NCBI GenBank assembly: GCA_902774075.1
Contig: CACYGT010000010.1
Span: 14,909-51,780, forward strand
Reading direction: 5' to 3'
DNA length: 36,872 nt
Origin: an uncultured Bacteroidales bacterium
GTDB taxonomy: Bacteria > Bacteroidota > Bacteroidia > Bacteroidales > Paludibacteraceae
Positions 24,330 through 33,515 of the stretch are shown here, in pieces. Under the pieces are notes generated by a model. That model saw only the letters and a list, made by a program, of their open reading frames with translations. It ran no database searches and was not told the DNA's origin. How positions within the stretch are numbered: position 1 is the stretch's first letter; each line of letters starts with the position of its first letter. The position numbers were made by a program, and so were the translations under genes.

Positions 24330-27137
24330 TCAGTTCTCCGGGAACATAACCACCTCAAACATATTACCGGCCGATACCAGTTGTTTGAGCGTAGCTTGTA
24401 CCGTTTCTGCTGTGATAGCCTCTACAGCCGCCTTGTAATCGCGGATGTTGTTCTCGCCGTACATGTAATACATGTACAACGATTGACGCCAGTAGGTATT
24501 CTTCTCCAGATCCTCCTGATAATCCTTAAGCATCGACTCTTTCTCTTTCTGCAGGTCGCTTGCCAAAGGTCCGTTCTCGATGATGGTCTGTACTTCCTCG
24601 TGGATAATCTCCATCAGTCGCTCTTGCTTGTTCGGATCGGTATCAAACTGCATGATCAGTCCTGCACGCGGAGTTGGCAAAATGGTCATATAACCGTAAG
24701 TACCTACGCCGTACGAGCCGCCTTCGCGCTCACGAATCGACTCCAGATAACGAGTGCTCAGGATACGTCCGATTATCTCCATATTCAGGTCATTAGCCAT
24801 GGTATACGGCATATCGTACGACGTGTATTGAATACGGTTCGAAGCCGTTGTGGTTTCCATCTGACGGCTGAAATAGTTCTTCTGCAGCCCAAGTGCCACC
24901 GTTATATGATGGTCAATCACACCCTCGTGACAGTTCTTCTTTGTCTTCAGACCACCGAGCCATTGACAAATGAGTTCCTGTACTTTCTGGTCTTTCGGGT
25001 CAATATTACCCACAAAGACAAAGGTGAAGTCTGCAGGATTAGCAAAGCGCGCTTTATAGATCTCCAGTGCCTTGTCCAAGTTCACTTTCTCCAGCAACGC
25101 CATATTATAGAGCGGCGCACGCTCGGAGTGGTTGTTCGTCATCACTTGAACCGAGTCAGAGAACGTCACCTTGGGGTTCTTATCGCGGTTAGCCAACTGG
25201 TTCTTAAGCAATGCCATCAACGTCTCGTAACCTTGTTCATCGCGACGCGGAGCGGTGAAATAGAGATAGGTCAACTGAAGCAATGTCTCAAAATCTTTCA
25301 CGCTGGACGAACCATGCATTCGCTCAGTATTTTCCGAGATCTCCGGGCTAACCGAAACCGTCTTGCCGGTTAATGCTTTCTCCAACTGCGTGTAGTTGAA
25401 ACGGCCTATACCGGAGTATTCAATCACATAGGTAGCCACTTCTGCCGAAGGCAGGTCTGCTGTCTTCACTTGGCTATAACCGCCCTTCGAGAATGCTTGC
25501 ATCAAGATCTCATCGGCCTTGAACTCTGTCGGATGGAAGATCACTTTGATACCGTTAGAAAGAACCCATTCCGTCGATTCGATCTCTTCGTTATAACGGG
25601 TCGATTTAATTTTACCCTTACGCGGTGCTTTCTTAACCAACTCGCTGTCAAAAGCTTCCTCTTTCGGTGCTTCGATTTCCAATTCGCCTTGTCCTGCCAA
25701 CGCAGCAAGAATCGTTTCTTCAGAAGGAATATTCACTCCTTCTTTCTCCGGACCGGAGATAGCCACGGTCGGATTCGCATGAATCAGCGATTTAGCCACA
25801 TTGTTCACCGTTTCCAGACTAACCATCGGCAGCACGGCTTGCGTGAACTCATACTCCCATTCTGCACCCGGCATCACCTCGCCGTCTTCAAAATTGCGGA
25901 TACACTCACGCGCTAAAGTGATGTTCTTGCGGGTATTGCGCTCGTTGTAGTATTTCTCCATCGAGTTCAGTTTCTCGCTCTTGACGCGGTCCAATTCACT
26001 TTGGGTAAAACCATAACGGTGCATCTTCTCCAGCTGGAACAACAGGTCATTGAAAGCGTCTGTCTCGCGACCCTCTTTAGGAATAGATATACCGTAGAAA
26101 GCGTCCATCTTCTTAGCGGCCTCGCCGTAGTAGCAACCGGCTCCGGTGAACGATGCCTGAGGATCCAGTGCTAACTCCGAGAAGCGGTTATCCAGCATGC
26201 TACATACCAGACCGCGTACGAGACTTAACATATACTCCTGTGCTGTACCTTGCAGTATCTCAGGCAGTTGATCGAACTTATACTCCATCGTGATACGGCT
26301 TCCTTCTGCCTCCGGATCGGTCACGATAGCCACCAGCGGCTTGTCATTATGATTCACCGTATAGATAGGACGCTCACCGAAGTTCTCACGACGCGGTACT
26401 TCTGCCCACAACGCTTTGATCTTGGCCTCGATGGTATCTACGTTGATATCACCCACTACGATGATAGCCTGGTTGTCCGGTCCGTACCATTTGTGATAAT
26501 AATCACGGAGTGCCTGATAATCAAAGTTATTGATAACCGCGGTATCACCGATCACGTCGCGTTTCGCATATTGCGTACCCGGATACATCTTCGCGTTCAA
26601 CTCTTTCCATATACGACGACTTGCCGTACGGCCGGTGCGCCACTCCTCAAGAATAACACCACGCTCGGCATCAATCTCTTCCGGCAGCAACAACAAACCG
26701 CAACTCCAGTCGTGCATTACCAACAAAGCGCTATCCACAATACCTTCGCGGTAGGTAGGTACATCTGATAGGCGATAAACCGTTTCGTCAATAGAGGTGT
26801 AGGCGTTGATGTTTCCGCCAAAATTAACACCTACCGACTCGAAGTAATTGATGATACCCTTACCCGGGAAATGCTGGGTTCCATTGAAAGCCATATGCTC
26901 CAGGAAGTGCGCCAGACCATTCTGATGATCCTCTTCGAGGATAGCACCTACCGCTTGCGCGATATGAAACTCGCAACGTTGCTTCGGTTGCTCGTTGTGA
27001 CGAATGTAATACGTCAATCCGTTATCTAACTTGCCGTAGCGAACCTCCGGATCCATCGGCAATTTCTCCGGCGTCTCTTGCGCCGAGACCATCATCGCTG
27101 CACATAACAGCGCGATGCCAAACAATACTTTTTTCAT
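24330..27137 (-). CDS. Periplasmic M16-family zinc protease (pitrilysin/insulinase type)
   Basis: The 935-aa product has a signal peptide (MKKVLFGIALLCAAMMVSAQ) and the inverted zinc motif HFLEH (H77, E80, H81) in GLAHFLEHMAFNGTQHFPGKG. The third ligand is expected in the downstream EEIDAERGVILEEWRTGR segment. The remaining length forms the paired M16 clamshell halves, with the inactive second half having the usual PTPRAGLIMQFDTDPNK type of core. It probably degrades peptides in the periplasm or at the cell surface. It begins 15 bp after a lipoprotein gene and precedes lpxB. Confidence 0.92.
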   Translation of the reverse strand: MKKVLFGIALLCAAMMVSAQETPEKLPMDPEVRYGKLDNGLTYYIRHNEQPKQRCEFHIAQAVGAILEEDHQNGLAHFLEHMAFNGTQHFPGKGIINYFESVGVNFGGNINAYTSIDETVYRLSDVPTYREGIVDSALLVMHDWSCGLLLLPEEIDAERGVILEEWRTGRTASRRIWKELNAKMYPGTQYAKRDVIGDTAVINNFDYQALRDYYHKWYGPDNQAIIVVGDINVDTIEAKIKALWAEVPRRENFGERPIYTVNHNDKPLVAIVTDPEAEGSRITMEYKFDQLPEILQGTAQEYMLSLVRGLVCSMLDNRFSELALDPQASFTGAGCYYGEAAKKMDAFYGISIPKEGRETDAFNDLLFQLEKMHRYGFTQSELDRVKSEKLNSMEKYYNERNTRKNITLARECIRNFEDGEVMPGAEWEYEFTQAVLPMVSLETVNNVAKSLIHANPTVAISGPEKEGVNIPSEETILAALAGQGELEIEAPKEEAFDSELVKKAPRKGKIKSTRYNEEIESTEWVLSNGIKVIFHPTEFKADEILMQAFSKGGYSQVKTADLPSAEVATYVIEYSGIGRFNYTQLEKALTGKTVSVSPEISENTERMHGSSSVKDFETLLQLTYLYFTAPRRDEQGYETLMALLKNQLANRDKNPKVTFSDSVQVMTNNHSERAPLYNMALLEKVNLDKALEIYKARFANPADFTFVFVGNIDPKDQKVQELICQWLGGLKTKKNCHEGVIDHHITVALGLQKNYFSRQMETTTASNRIQYTSYDMPYTMANDLNMEIIGRILSTRYLESIREREGGSYGVGTYGYMTILPTPRAGLIMQFDTDPNKQERLMEIIHEEVQTIIENGPLASDLQKEKESMLKDYQEDLEKNTYWRQSLYMYYMYGENNIRDYKAAVEAITAETVQATLKQLVSAGNMFEVVMFPEN

Positions 27138-27152
27138 TATCGTATCTGTTAA

Positions 27153-28148
27153 TTATTTAATTTCTTGTACCAGACGCACTGCCAAGCCGTAGTTCACAAA
27201 AGTCATAAAACCGGCTGCAGGATAGTCCGTATTGCCGAGCATTGACAGGGCGCCCATATCCAGCTCATTGGTTGAATAATGCGTGGATGTCCAATATTCG
27301 ATATAGGGAGTCCCAAACAGGACTATGTTACCTCGACGTTCATAAGCCTTGGGCAAAAACACCACACCGGCTGCCTCCAGTTCATCGTACTCTTTCCCAA
27401 AATTTGCCCTCCATTTATCATAGTCTTCGTACGACGAAAAACTGATGTAATCTGCATCTACAAGTCCTTGAAAATCCGTTATACCGTTCAGATTAAAGTT
27501 ATCCGGCAGAAGGATAACGCATTGAGTGTCATATACGCCGCCCAGACCTATCAGTTTGTCCGCGTTAGGACGTTTGAATCTGATGTACTCCCACTCATCG
27601 AAGGTCAGCAAACGCCATAAACCGGGTTTCTTACCGCCATTAACAATAGCATTATGGATACCCCAATCTGCATGAATAAAATCATCTGTCAGATCCACTC
27701 CGTGGATGTAGTCTTCCTTATTCGTTGAGGTATTGAACGGCATGCAGGAAGGATAACCGCTTGCCCATCCGCTAGTTCCCCAGCCGAACAGATCAATCCA
27801 TCCGTCATACGTGGACGATATCAGATTATTGCTGCATTTGACACCACTATAGTATACGTTTCCTAATTCATAGTCTCCCTTTTCAGACGTTCCACCGACA
27901 AAATCGTATTGGTTCACCGCAAAACGCCATGTGTTAGAGGAAGCTCGATACTGCAAGTTTCCTTTCGAAAAACTCACTTTCTTATCTTTTGATACCGAGA
28001 ACTTACCAGGTAGACGGCCGTTTATGGCTACTGACGAGCCGCCTTGACCACCACCTCCGCCACCCGAAGGATCATTGGATTCGCAACTACTCAAGCAGCA
28101 TGTACCCATAATAGCTGCGAGCGAAAAGATCATAAAATACTGTTTCAT
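27153..28148 (-). CDS. Lipoprotein with C-type-lectin/FISUMP-like domain
   Basis: The 331-aa product has a lipobox with Cys22 (LSSC), then a glycine-rich linker (GGGGGGQGG). A domain with KVSFSKGNLQYRASSNTWRF, WIDLFGWGTSGW, GLWRLLTFDEWEYI, YWTSTHYSTNE and a final GLAVRLVQEIK follows. These marks resemble the FISUMP/formylglycine-generating-enzyme C-type lectin fold seen in many exported Bacteroidales proteins; substrate binding is possible but unknown. Its ATG overlaps the ftsH stop (ATGA), so it is translationally coupled to the protease. Such a coupling suggests a role near FtsH or a shared unit with the M16 protease. Confidence 0.75.
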   Translation of the reverse strand: MKQYFMIFSLAAIMGTCCLSSCESNDPSGGGGGGQGGSSVAINGRLPGKFSVSKDKKVSFSKGNLQYRASSNTWRFAVNQYDFVGGTSEKGDYELGNVYYSGVKCSNNLISSTYDGWIDLFGWGTSGWASGYPSCMPFNTSTNKEDYIHGVDLTDDFIHADWGIHNAIVNGGKKPGLWRLLTFDEWEYIRFKRPNADKLIGLGGVYDTQCVILLPDNFNLNGITDFQGLVDADYISFSSYEDYDKWRANFGKEYDELEAAGVVFLPKAYERRGNIVLFGTPYIEYWTSTHYSTNELDMGALSMLGNTDYPAAGFMTFVNYGLAVRLVQEIK

Positions 28149-30169
28149 TGGAGTTCAGTTTTCTTTTTACGTGTACGTTTCTTCGGTTTCTCCGCTTCTT
28201 CGGATGCCGCCATTTGTGCGTTTGCCTCCAGCAGTTCATCTCCACGACTCTTCCACGGACGAGGTCCAAGGATTCGCTCCACATCTTCCGACGTAATCAC
28301 CTCACGCTCGATAAGCAGTTGTGCTATCTGGTGATGTCCCTCGGCTTGCTCGGTCAAGATCTGCTTTGCACGTGCCATTTGATCGGCTATGATACGTTGC
28401 GTCTCCTGGTCGATGAGTGTTGCCGTTTCCTCTGAATAGGGTTTTACAAAACCATAGTCATAACGTCCGGTGGAATCGTAGAAACTTATATCTTTCAACT
28501 TATCGCTCATGCCGTAATATGCCACCATCGCGTACGCTTGTTTGGTTGCACGCTCGAGGTCATTGAGCGCACCCGTAGAAGTCTGGTTAAGGAATAACTG
28601 TTCCGCAGCTCGGCCGCCAAGTAACGAACAAAGTTCATCTAGTATATGCTCTTCGTTGGTTAACTGACGCTCTTCCGGCAGATACCATGCAGCGCCTAAA
28701 GCCACACCACGCGGAACAATAGTCACCTTCACCAGCGGGTTTGCCCAACGAAGCATCCAACTGATTGTAGCATGACCGGCCTCATGGAAGGCGATAGAGC
28801 GTTTCTCCTCATCGGTCATGATCTTGTTCTTTCTCTCCAGACCACCCACTATTCTATCGACAGCGTCCATGAAATCCTGCTTCGTCACTTTCTTTCGTTC
28901 GCCGCGCGCAGCGATAAGGGCAGCTTCGTTACAAACATTGGCGATATCAGCGCCCGAGAAACCCGGTGTTTGCTTGCTTAAGAAATCAATATCCACCGAC
29001 TCATCCAGTTTTAACGGCCGCAGATGTACTTGGAAGATCTCTTTACGTTCTTGCAGGTCAGGCAACTCTACATGTATCTGGCGATCAAAACGTCCTGCAC
29101 GTAACAATGCAGCATCTAGCACATCAGCACGGTTAGTAGCCGCCAAAATGATCACACCGGAGTTCGTTCCAAAACCATCCATCTCGGTCAGTAACTGGTT
29201 AAGTGTGCTCTCGCGTTCGTCATTACCGCCTGTCATGACACTCTTGCCACGTGCACGACCAATTGCGTCGATTTCATCGATAAAAATGATAGCCGGTGCC
29301 TTCTCTTTCGCTTGACGGAAGAGATCGCGCACACGGCTCGCGCCTACGCCCACAAACATCTCCACAAAGTCCGAACCGCTCATCGAGAAGAACGGCACAT
29401 CGGCTTCGCCGGCAACTGCTTTTGCCAGCAAAGTCTTACCTGTTCCCGGAGGGCCTACCAACAACGCCCCTTTAGGAATCTTAGCACCTATCTCCGTATA
29501 TTTCTTAGAGTTTTTCAGGAATTCTACGATCTCCTGTACCTCTTGCTTGGCGCCATAGAGGCCTGCCACATCTTGGAAGGTTACTTTATCTTTTTTATCC
29601 TTATCGAACAATTGTGCCTGCGCTTTGCCTACACCGAAGATACCACCTCCGTTGCCTATACTACCGACACCTCGGCTCATATAGACGAAGAATACAATCA
29701 GCAACACAAAAGGAAGGACATTGACAAGTATCAGATACCAATAATCTTTCGATTTGTTATACTTCACATCAATTGCCGCCTGTCCGTTGGCCTTGCGTGT
29801 TGCGTTCACACCCTCTATATACTTCGAGAACTCTTCGACAGAAGGCACTTGTGTTTTAAGAAGACCTTTGGCGCGTTCGCCGTCTCCCTGCGAACCAAAT
29901 ACCAGCGTATAGGATTGCGGACGAACGGTTGATTTGGCGATGAGATCATCTGCCACTTCGATCTTCTCTATTGCGCCTACTTCGATATAAGAGGTCAACT
30001 TAGTATAACTCAACTCTTTACTCATACCGCCTTCTTTGTTACCAAAGAAATACCAGCCCATCAACGCAAAGGCAATGGTATAGAAGAGCAGGCTGAGCCA
30101 TCTGCGCGGACCCGAAGGTTGACCTTTGCGAGAAGCAGGTCTGCGTTTTTTTGTATCTTTATCTGCCAT
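28145..30169 (-). CDS. ftsH: ATP-dependent zinc metalloprotease FtsH
   Basis: FtsH is the membrane-anchored AAA+ protease that removes damaged or regulatory membrane and cytosolic proteins. The 674-aa product has transmembrane helices near 22-42 and 145-163 and a periplasmic domain between them. It has Walker A GPPGTGKT (239-246), Walker B IIFIDEID, the second region of homology near 340-363 and the zinc motif HEAGH (462-466). The C-terminal tail is rich in Lys, Arg and Thr. It begins 2 bp after rsfS, an arrangement common in Bacteroidota. Confidence 0.97.
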   Translation of the reverse strand: MADKDTKKRRPASRKGQPSGPRRWLSLLFYTIAFALMGWYFFGNKEGGMSKELSYTKLTSYIEVGAIEKIEVADDLIAKSTVRPQSYTLVFGSQGDGERAKGLLKTQVPSVEEFSKYIEGVNATRKANGQAAIDVKYNKSKDYWYLILVNVLPFVLLIVFFVYMSRGVGSIGNGGGIFGVGKAQAQLFDKDKKDKVTFQDVAGLYGAKQEVQEIVEFLKNSKKYTEIGAKIPKGALLVGPPGTGKTLLAKAVAGEADVPFFSMSGSDFVEMFVGVGASRVRDLFRQAKEKAPAIIFIDEIDAIGRARGKSVMTGGNDERESTLNQLLTEMDGFGTNSGVIILAATNRADVLDAALLRAGRFDRQIHVELPDLQERKEIFQVHLRPLKLDESVDIDFLSKQTPGFSGADIANVCNEAALIAARGERKKVTKQDFMDAVDRIVGGLERKNKIMTDEEKRSIAFHEAGHATISWMLRWANPLVKVTIVPRGVALGAAWYLPEERQLTNEEHILDELCSLLGGRAAEQLFLNQTSTGALNDLERATKQAYAMVAYYGMSDKLKDISFYDSTGRYDYGFVKPYSEETATLIDQETQRIIADQMARAKQILTEQAEGHHQIAQLLIEREVITSEDVERILGPRPWKSRGDELLEANAQMAASEEAEKPKKRTRKKKTELQ

Positions 30170-30171
30170 AA

Positions 30172-30537
30172 TTATAAGATTTCAGGTAGTTCTGTAATTT
30201 TACCATCCGCCCACAGATGCTCGATATCATAGAATGCACGCGGCTCACGTTGCATCACATGCACGAATATCGTTCCGTAGTCCATTGCTATCCACTCGGC
30301 ATTCTCTTGTCCGGCTACGCTCAGCGGATGAACATGTGTCTTCGTACGTACAAAATCGTCGATTTCATCGGCAATAGCAGCCACCTGCGTGTTACTCTGT
30401 CCTTCACAAATAAGCATCATCTCCACCGGAGCTTCTTTGATCTTACGCAAGTCAATCGTCACAATTCGTTGTCCTTTACGGTTTCGGACACCTTCAATAA
30501 TAGTGTCCAATAATTTCTTCGTTGTTACTTCTTTCAT
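30172..30537 (-). CDS. rsfS: Ribosomal silencing factor RsfS
   Basis: RsfS binds ribosomal protein L14 and prevents subunit joining when nutrients are low. The 121-aa product starts MKEVTTKKLLDTIIEG and has ICEGQSNTQVAAIADEID and a WIAMDYGTIFVHVM stretch typical of the family. A longer open frame extends upstream to 30603, but that would overlap the promoter, so the ATG at 30537 is used. It is the first gene of the rsfS-ftsH-lipoprotein-M16-lpxB unit. Confidence 0.92.
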   Translation of the reverse strand: MKEVTTKKLLDTIIEGVRNRKGQRIVTIDLRKIKEAPVEMMLICEGQSNTQVAAIADEIDDFVRTKTHVHPLSVAGQENAEWIAMDYGTIFVHVMQREPRAFYDIEHLWADGKITELPEIL

Positions 30538-30560
30538 ATAAACAAAATACAATTTGGGCG

Positions 30561-30591
30561 CAAAGATACAATATTTTTTTGAAATATGCAA
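30561..30591 (-). promoter_or_regulatory. Promoter for the rsfS-ftsH unit
   Basis: Minus strand: TTGCATATTTC at -33 and TATCTTTG at -7, with a 20-bp spacer. Divergent from the promoter at 30608-30638; the TTG elements are 17 bp apart and lie within an AT-rich inverted repeat. Confidence 0.8.
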
Positions 30592-30607
30592 AATTTTTTG
30601 CAATTAT

Positions 30608-30638
30608 TTGCATATGTGCAAATTTTGTTGTACATTTG
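30608..30638 (+). promoter_or_regulatory. Promoter for the M3-like peptidase gene
   Basis: TTGCATATGTGCAA at -33 and TACATTTG at -7, with a 20-bp spacer. The ATG is at 30659. Confidence 0.8.
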
Positions 30639-30658
30639 CACACCAAAATGAATGATTT

Positions 30659-32623
30659 ATGAAATTTAAAACACTTTTTCTCGGCTTTTTGGTTTTAGCC
30701 GCATGTACAAAACAAGAATCTATGAAAACAGACCCCTCGATGCCGTTTGGAGTGCAGCAAGCTGCTTCTTTATGGACCGAACAAGATGGTTCACAAGCAG
30801 ATTTTGAACAATTGGTAGCAGACTATTACTGCCAAACGGATAGTGAACGTTTGGCATTGTTTGAGTCACTCAGCCGCATTCTGGAGAATTGTTATCAATC
30901 GGCAGACATGCTGACCGTGGATTTGCTAAAACCCACTCAGTTGACCAATGCCGCTGAACCACAAGCACCCGATTGGATCATGTCGGGTTATAGTCCGCTG
31001 GCCCATTTCTCAGACGATATGTTCGCCAACAAGTTAGCCTTTATCACCATTATCAATTTCCCGCACTACACATTGGAAGAAAAGAACAGCTTAGGTAAGA
31101 CGTGGACACGTCAAGAGTGGGCATATGCGCGCATGGGAGATGTATTCACCACTCGTGTTCCGGCAGATGTCAACACCCAAATAGCACAAGCCCTTGCCAA
31201 CGCAGAGAACTATATCGCGGACTATAATATCTACATGGGGAATCTTCGCACAGAAGATGGACGGCAGTTATGGGGCGAAGACAAGGTATTGCTTAGTCAT
31301 TGGAACTTACGCGACGAGTTGAAGGCTCTTTATGGCGCAGAAAACGGCCAAGAGAAGCAAGAGATGATTTATCAGGTCATGCAACGTATCGTCGACCAGA
31401 CTATTCCGCAAAAAGCCATTAACGGAAAGGACTATGTGTGGAAGCCGTATTCTTCCGATGAAATCGAGAAAAATGAGCCCTATACGCGTTATCAAAAGAT
31501 ACTCGATGTTGCACAGGCATATATGGCAGAAGATGCTTATTGCCCCTCTATGCCGACAGGTATTATTCGTAATTTTGAGGGCGGCGTAGAGATTCCGGAC
31601 TATGAGTTGGACAGTTTGTTCCGCGCACTTGTAGGATCCGAACAGGTACAACAAGTGGCTTCGATCATTCGGAGGCGTTTAGGACGAGACTTACGACCTT
31701 ATGATATCTGGTACGACGGATTCAAAGCACGCGCGAGTCTCAACGAAGACGAGTTGTCTGTACTTACCCGCAAACTCTATCCTGATGCCAATGCGTTTGC
31801 TGCCGATATGCCGCGTTTATTGCAGCAGATGGGATTCTATTCAGAGGACGCACACCGCATTGCGCATCATATTGTGGTAGAACCTGCGCGTGGATCAGGA
31901 CATGCTTGGCCGAGCTTAGGACGAAAGGAAGAAAGTCGCTTGCGCACACGCATTCCCGCAACCGGCATGGATTATAAGGGATATAACATTGCCGTACATG
32001 AGTTCGGACATTGCGTAGAGCAGGTATTGGATATGTATTTCATTGACCATTATATGCTTTCAGGAGTTCCTAACACAGCTTATACAGAAGCAAGTGCTTT
32101 CCTTTGGCAACATCGCGATTTGCAACTATTACCGGGCGCTAAGATGGGTAATGGTGTTAACAATCCCAACGAAGTACTGGATCAATTCTGGTCTATGTAT
32201 GAAATAATGGGTGTGAGTCTGGTGGATATGGCTATGTGGCGATGGATATACGCTCATCCGAAGGCAACCGCCAAAGAATTATGCGAAGCCACACTGCAGA
32301 TTGCCAAAGATGTATGGAATCAATATTACGAACCGGTGTTAGGCGAACATGATTGTATTCTGCTGGGTGTTTATAGCCATATGGTCAATGCCCCGATGTA
32401 TTTGCCCAATTATCCGTTGGGACATATAGTGCAATATCAGTTGGAAGAACATTTGGCTAAAAGCAAAAACCAATTGGAATTTGCCAGAGAGTACATGCGT
32501 ATCTATCGCTTAGGACGTCTGACGCCTAAACAGTGGATGATTGAGGCTGTTGGAGAGGCGCCGTCTATTGAACCTATTCTCCGCGCAGTGGATACGATTT
32601 GCGCAGAGACTCAAAAGCAGTAG
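30659..32623 (+). CDS. Lipoprotein metallopeptidase, M3-like gluzincin
   Basis: The 654-aa product has a lipoprotein signal ending LAAC (Cys16). The zinc motif HEFGH is at residues 447-451 and a glutamate, E477 in YTEASAF, lies 26 residues later, the spacing seen in M3 (thimet-oligopeptidase-like) enzymes. The C-terminal helical part (GHIVQYQLEEHL) also fits this fold. It is probably an exported oligopeptidase anchored in a membrane. It stands alone with its own promoter. Its 3' end overlaps the 3' end of pdxB by 50 bp on the other strand, and its terminator is inside pdxB. Confidence 0.8.
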   Translation: MKFKTLFLGFLVLAACTKQESMKTDPSMPFGVQQAASLWTEQDGSQADFEQLVADYYCQTDSERLALFESLSRILENCYQSADMLTVDLLKPTQLTNAAEPQAPDWIMSGYSPLAHFSDDMFANKLAFITIINFPHYTLEEKNSLGKTWTRQEWAYARMGDVFTTRVPADVNTQIAQALANAENYIADYNIYMGNLRTEDGRQLWGEDKVLLSHWNLRDELKALYGAENGQEKQEMIYQVMQRIVDQTIPQKAINGKDYVWKPYSSDEIEKNEPYTRYQKILDVAQAYMAEDAYCPSMPTGIIRNFEGGVEIPDYELDSLFRALVGSEQVQQVASIIRRRLGRDLRPYDIWYDGFKARASLNEDELSVLTRKLYPDANAFAADMPRLLQQMGFYSEDAHRIAHHIVVEPARGSGHAWPSLGRKEESRLRTRIPATGMDYKGYNIAVHEFGHCVEQVLDMYFIDHYMLSGVPNTAYTEASAFLWQHRDLQLLPGAKMGNGVNNPNEVLDQFWSMYEIMGVSLVDMAMWRWIYAHPKATAKELCEATLQIAKDVWNQYYEPVLGEHDCILLGVYSHMVNAPMYLPNYPLGHIVQYQLEEHLAKSKNQLEFAREYMRIYRLGRLTPKQWMIEAVGEAPSIEPILRAVDTICAETQKQ

Positions 32624-33512
32624 GATTCGCTTTGAGTTGAGCAGTAATAGCAGCGAGCCATGGCTCGTTGCTTTTTTTTCGGGATCTCGTTATACCGGCA
32701 TACCGGTATCCCGAAATGTCGATTTTCGGAAGATCGAATTGCTTCGCGATCTCATCAAGACACATCTGCGACGCGTTGCGTTTGCCTTCTACTGAATAGC
32801 CTGCAATATGCATGGACGCTAAGCGAGCATGTGATAACACGTCCAAATCAATGTCGGGTTCGTTCTCCCAGGTATCTAACACAAAAGGATGTCCGCTATG
32901 CAATAACGCTTTTTCGTCTACCACGCCTCCACGCGCCGCATTGATGATCAGTGCGCCGGGTTTACATTTGGACAGAAACGCTTCGTCGCACATGTGGTAG
33001 GTTGTTTGATCAAGAGGCACATGAAAGGTGATAATATCGCTATTTCTTGCGATCTCATTGAGGGAAACGCCGATACCTTTTGGTGGGTCATTGAGCAAAA
33101 CCCGGAAACCTTTTCGCCGTGCCATCTGCGCTACCAACGAGCCGACATGACCGACACCGACAATGCCGATAGTGCCAGCTGCTTTCAGTTCGATCAGGGA
33201 TTCCTCGATATAATCACAAACAGCCTGTGCATTGCATCCGGGACAAGAGGTCCAACGAATACCGCGTGCTTCACAATAAGCGGTATCTATATGATCAAAA
33301 CCTATGGTGGCCGTACAGACTAGTCGTACTTTTGAGCCTCGCAATAACGACTCATCTACTTTCGTTCGTGTACGCACGACTAAGATGTCAGCGTCTTGGA
33401 CCGAAGAAGCATCGATTTCTTCCGGTTTTAACGGATAAATATCCACTTGAGGCCATGCTGATTGAACGGCCTCAAGTAGAAACGGAATATATGCGTCGCA
33501 AACGATTTTCAA
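32574..33512 (-). CDS. pdxB: Erythronate-4-phosphate dehydrogenase
   Basis: PdxB oxidises 4-phosphoerythronate in the DXP-dependent vitamin B6 pathway. The 312-aa product has the D-2-hydroxyacid dehydrogenase fold with GIVGVGHVGSLVA (NAD binding), the catalytic region NAARGGVVDE and HIAGYSVEGK, and a C-terminal FESLRKSYPLRGE that matches the PdxB ending. It is shorter than the usual 345-380 aa, mainly in the C-terminal dimerisation part, where an atypical stretch (GYRYAGITRSRKKSNEPW) is encoded by a palindromic repeat and by an antisense terminator. It begins 3 bp after panC, so both are co-transcribed. Confidence 0.85.
   Translation of the reverse strand: MKIVCDAYIPFLLEAVQSAWPQVDIYPLKPEEIDASSVQDADILVVRTRTKVDESLLRGSKVRLVCTATIGFDHIDTAYCEARGIRWTSCPGCNAQAVCDYIEESLIELKAAGTIGIVGVGHVGSLVAQMARRKGFRVLLNDPPKGIGVSLNEIARNSDIITFHVPLDQTTYHMCDEAFLSKCKPGALIINAARGGVVDEKALLHSGHPFVLDTWENEPDIDLDVLSHARLASMHIAGYSVEGKRNASQMCLDEIAKQFDLPKIDISGYRYAGITRSRKKSNEPWLAAITAQLKANPTAFESLRKSYPLRGE
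32650..32679 (+). terminator. Intrinsic terminator for the M3-like gene, inside pdxB
   Basis: An 11-bp stem (GCAGCGAGCCA pairing with TGGCTCGTTGC, one G-T wobble; the inner bases form the loop) is followed by eight T bases. It lies 26 bp after the stop codon of the plus-strand gene, within the antisense coding region of pdxB. Confidence 0.8.
32680..32713. repeat. Palindromic 8-bp-period element in pdxB
   Basis: Units TATACCGG (32691), CATACCGG (32699) and TATCCCGA (32707) follow each other. ATACCGG and CCGGTAT form a 7-bp stem with a 4-base loop, closed further by CGGG and CCCG with a left-side bulge. It directly follows the terminator. Confidence 0.65.
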
Positions 33513-33515
33513 TGA

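Noticed and set aside
24273..25373. Open frame of 366 codons on the plus strand across lpxB and the M16 gene
   Set aside because: Antisense shadow of two well-supported genes, without recognisable motifs.
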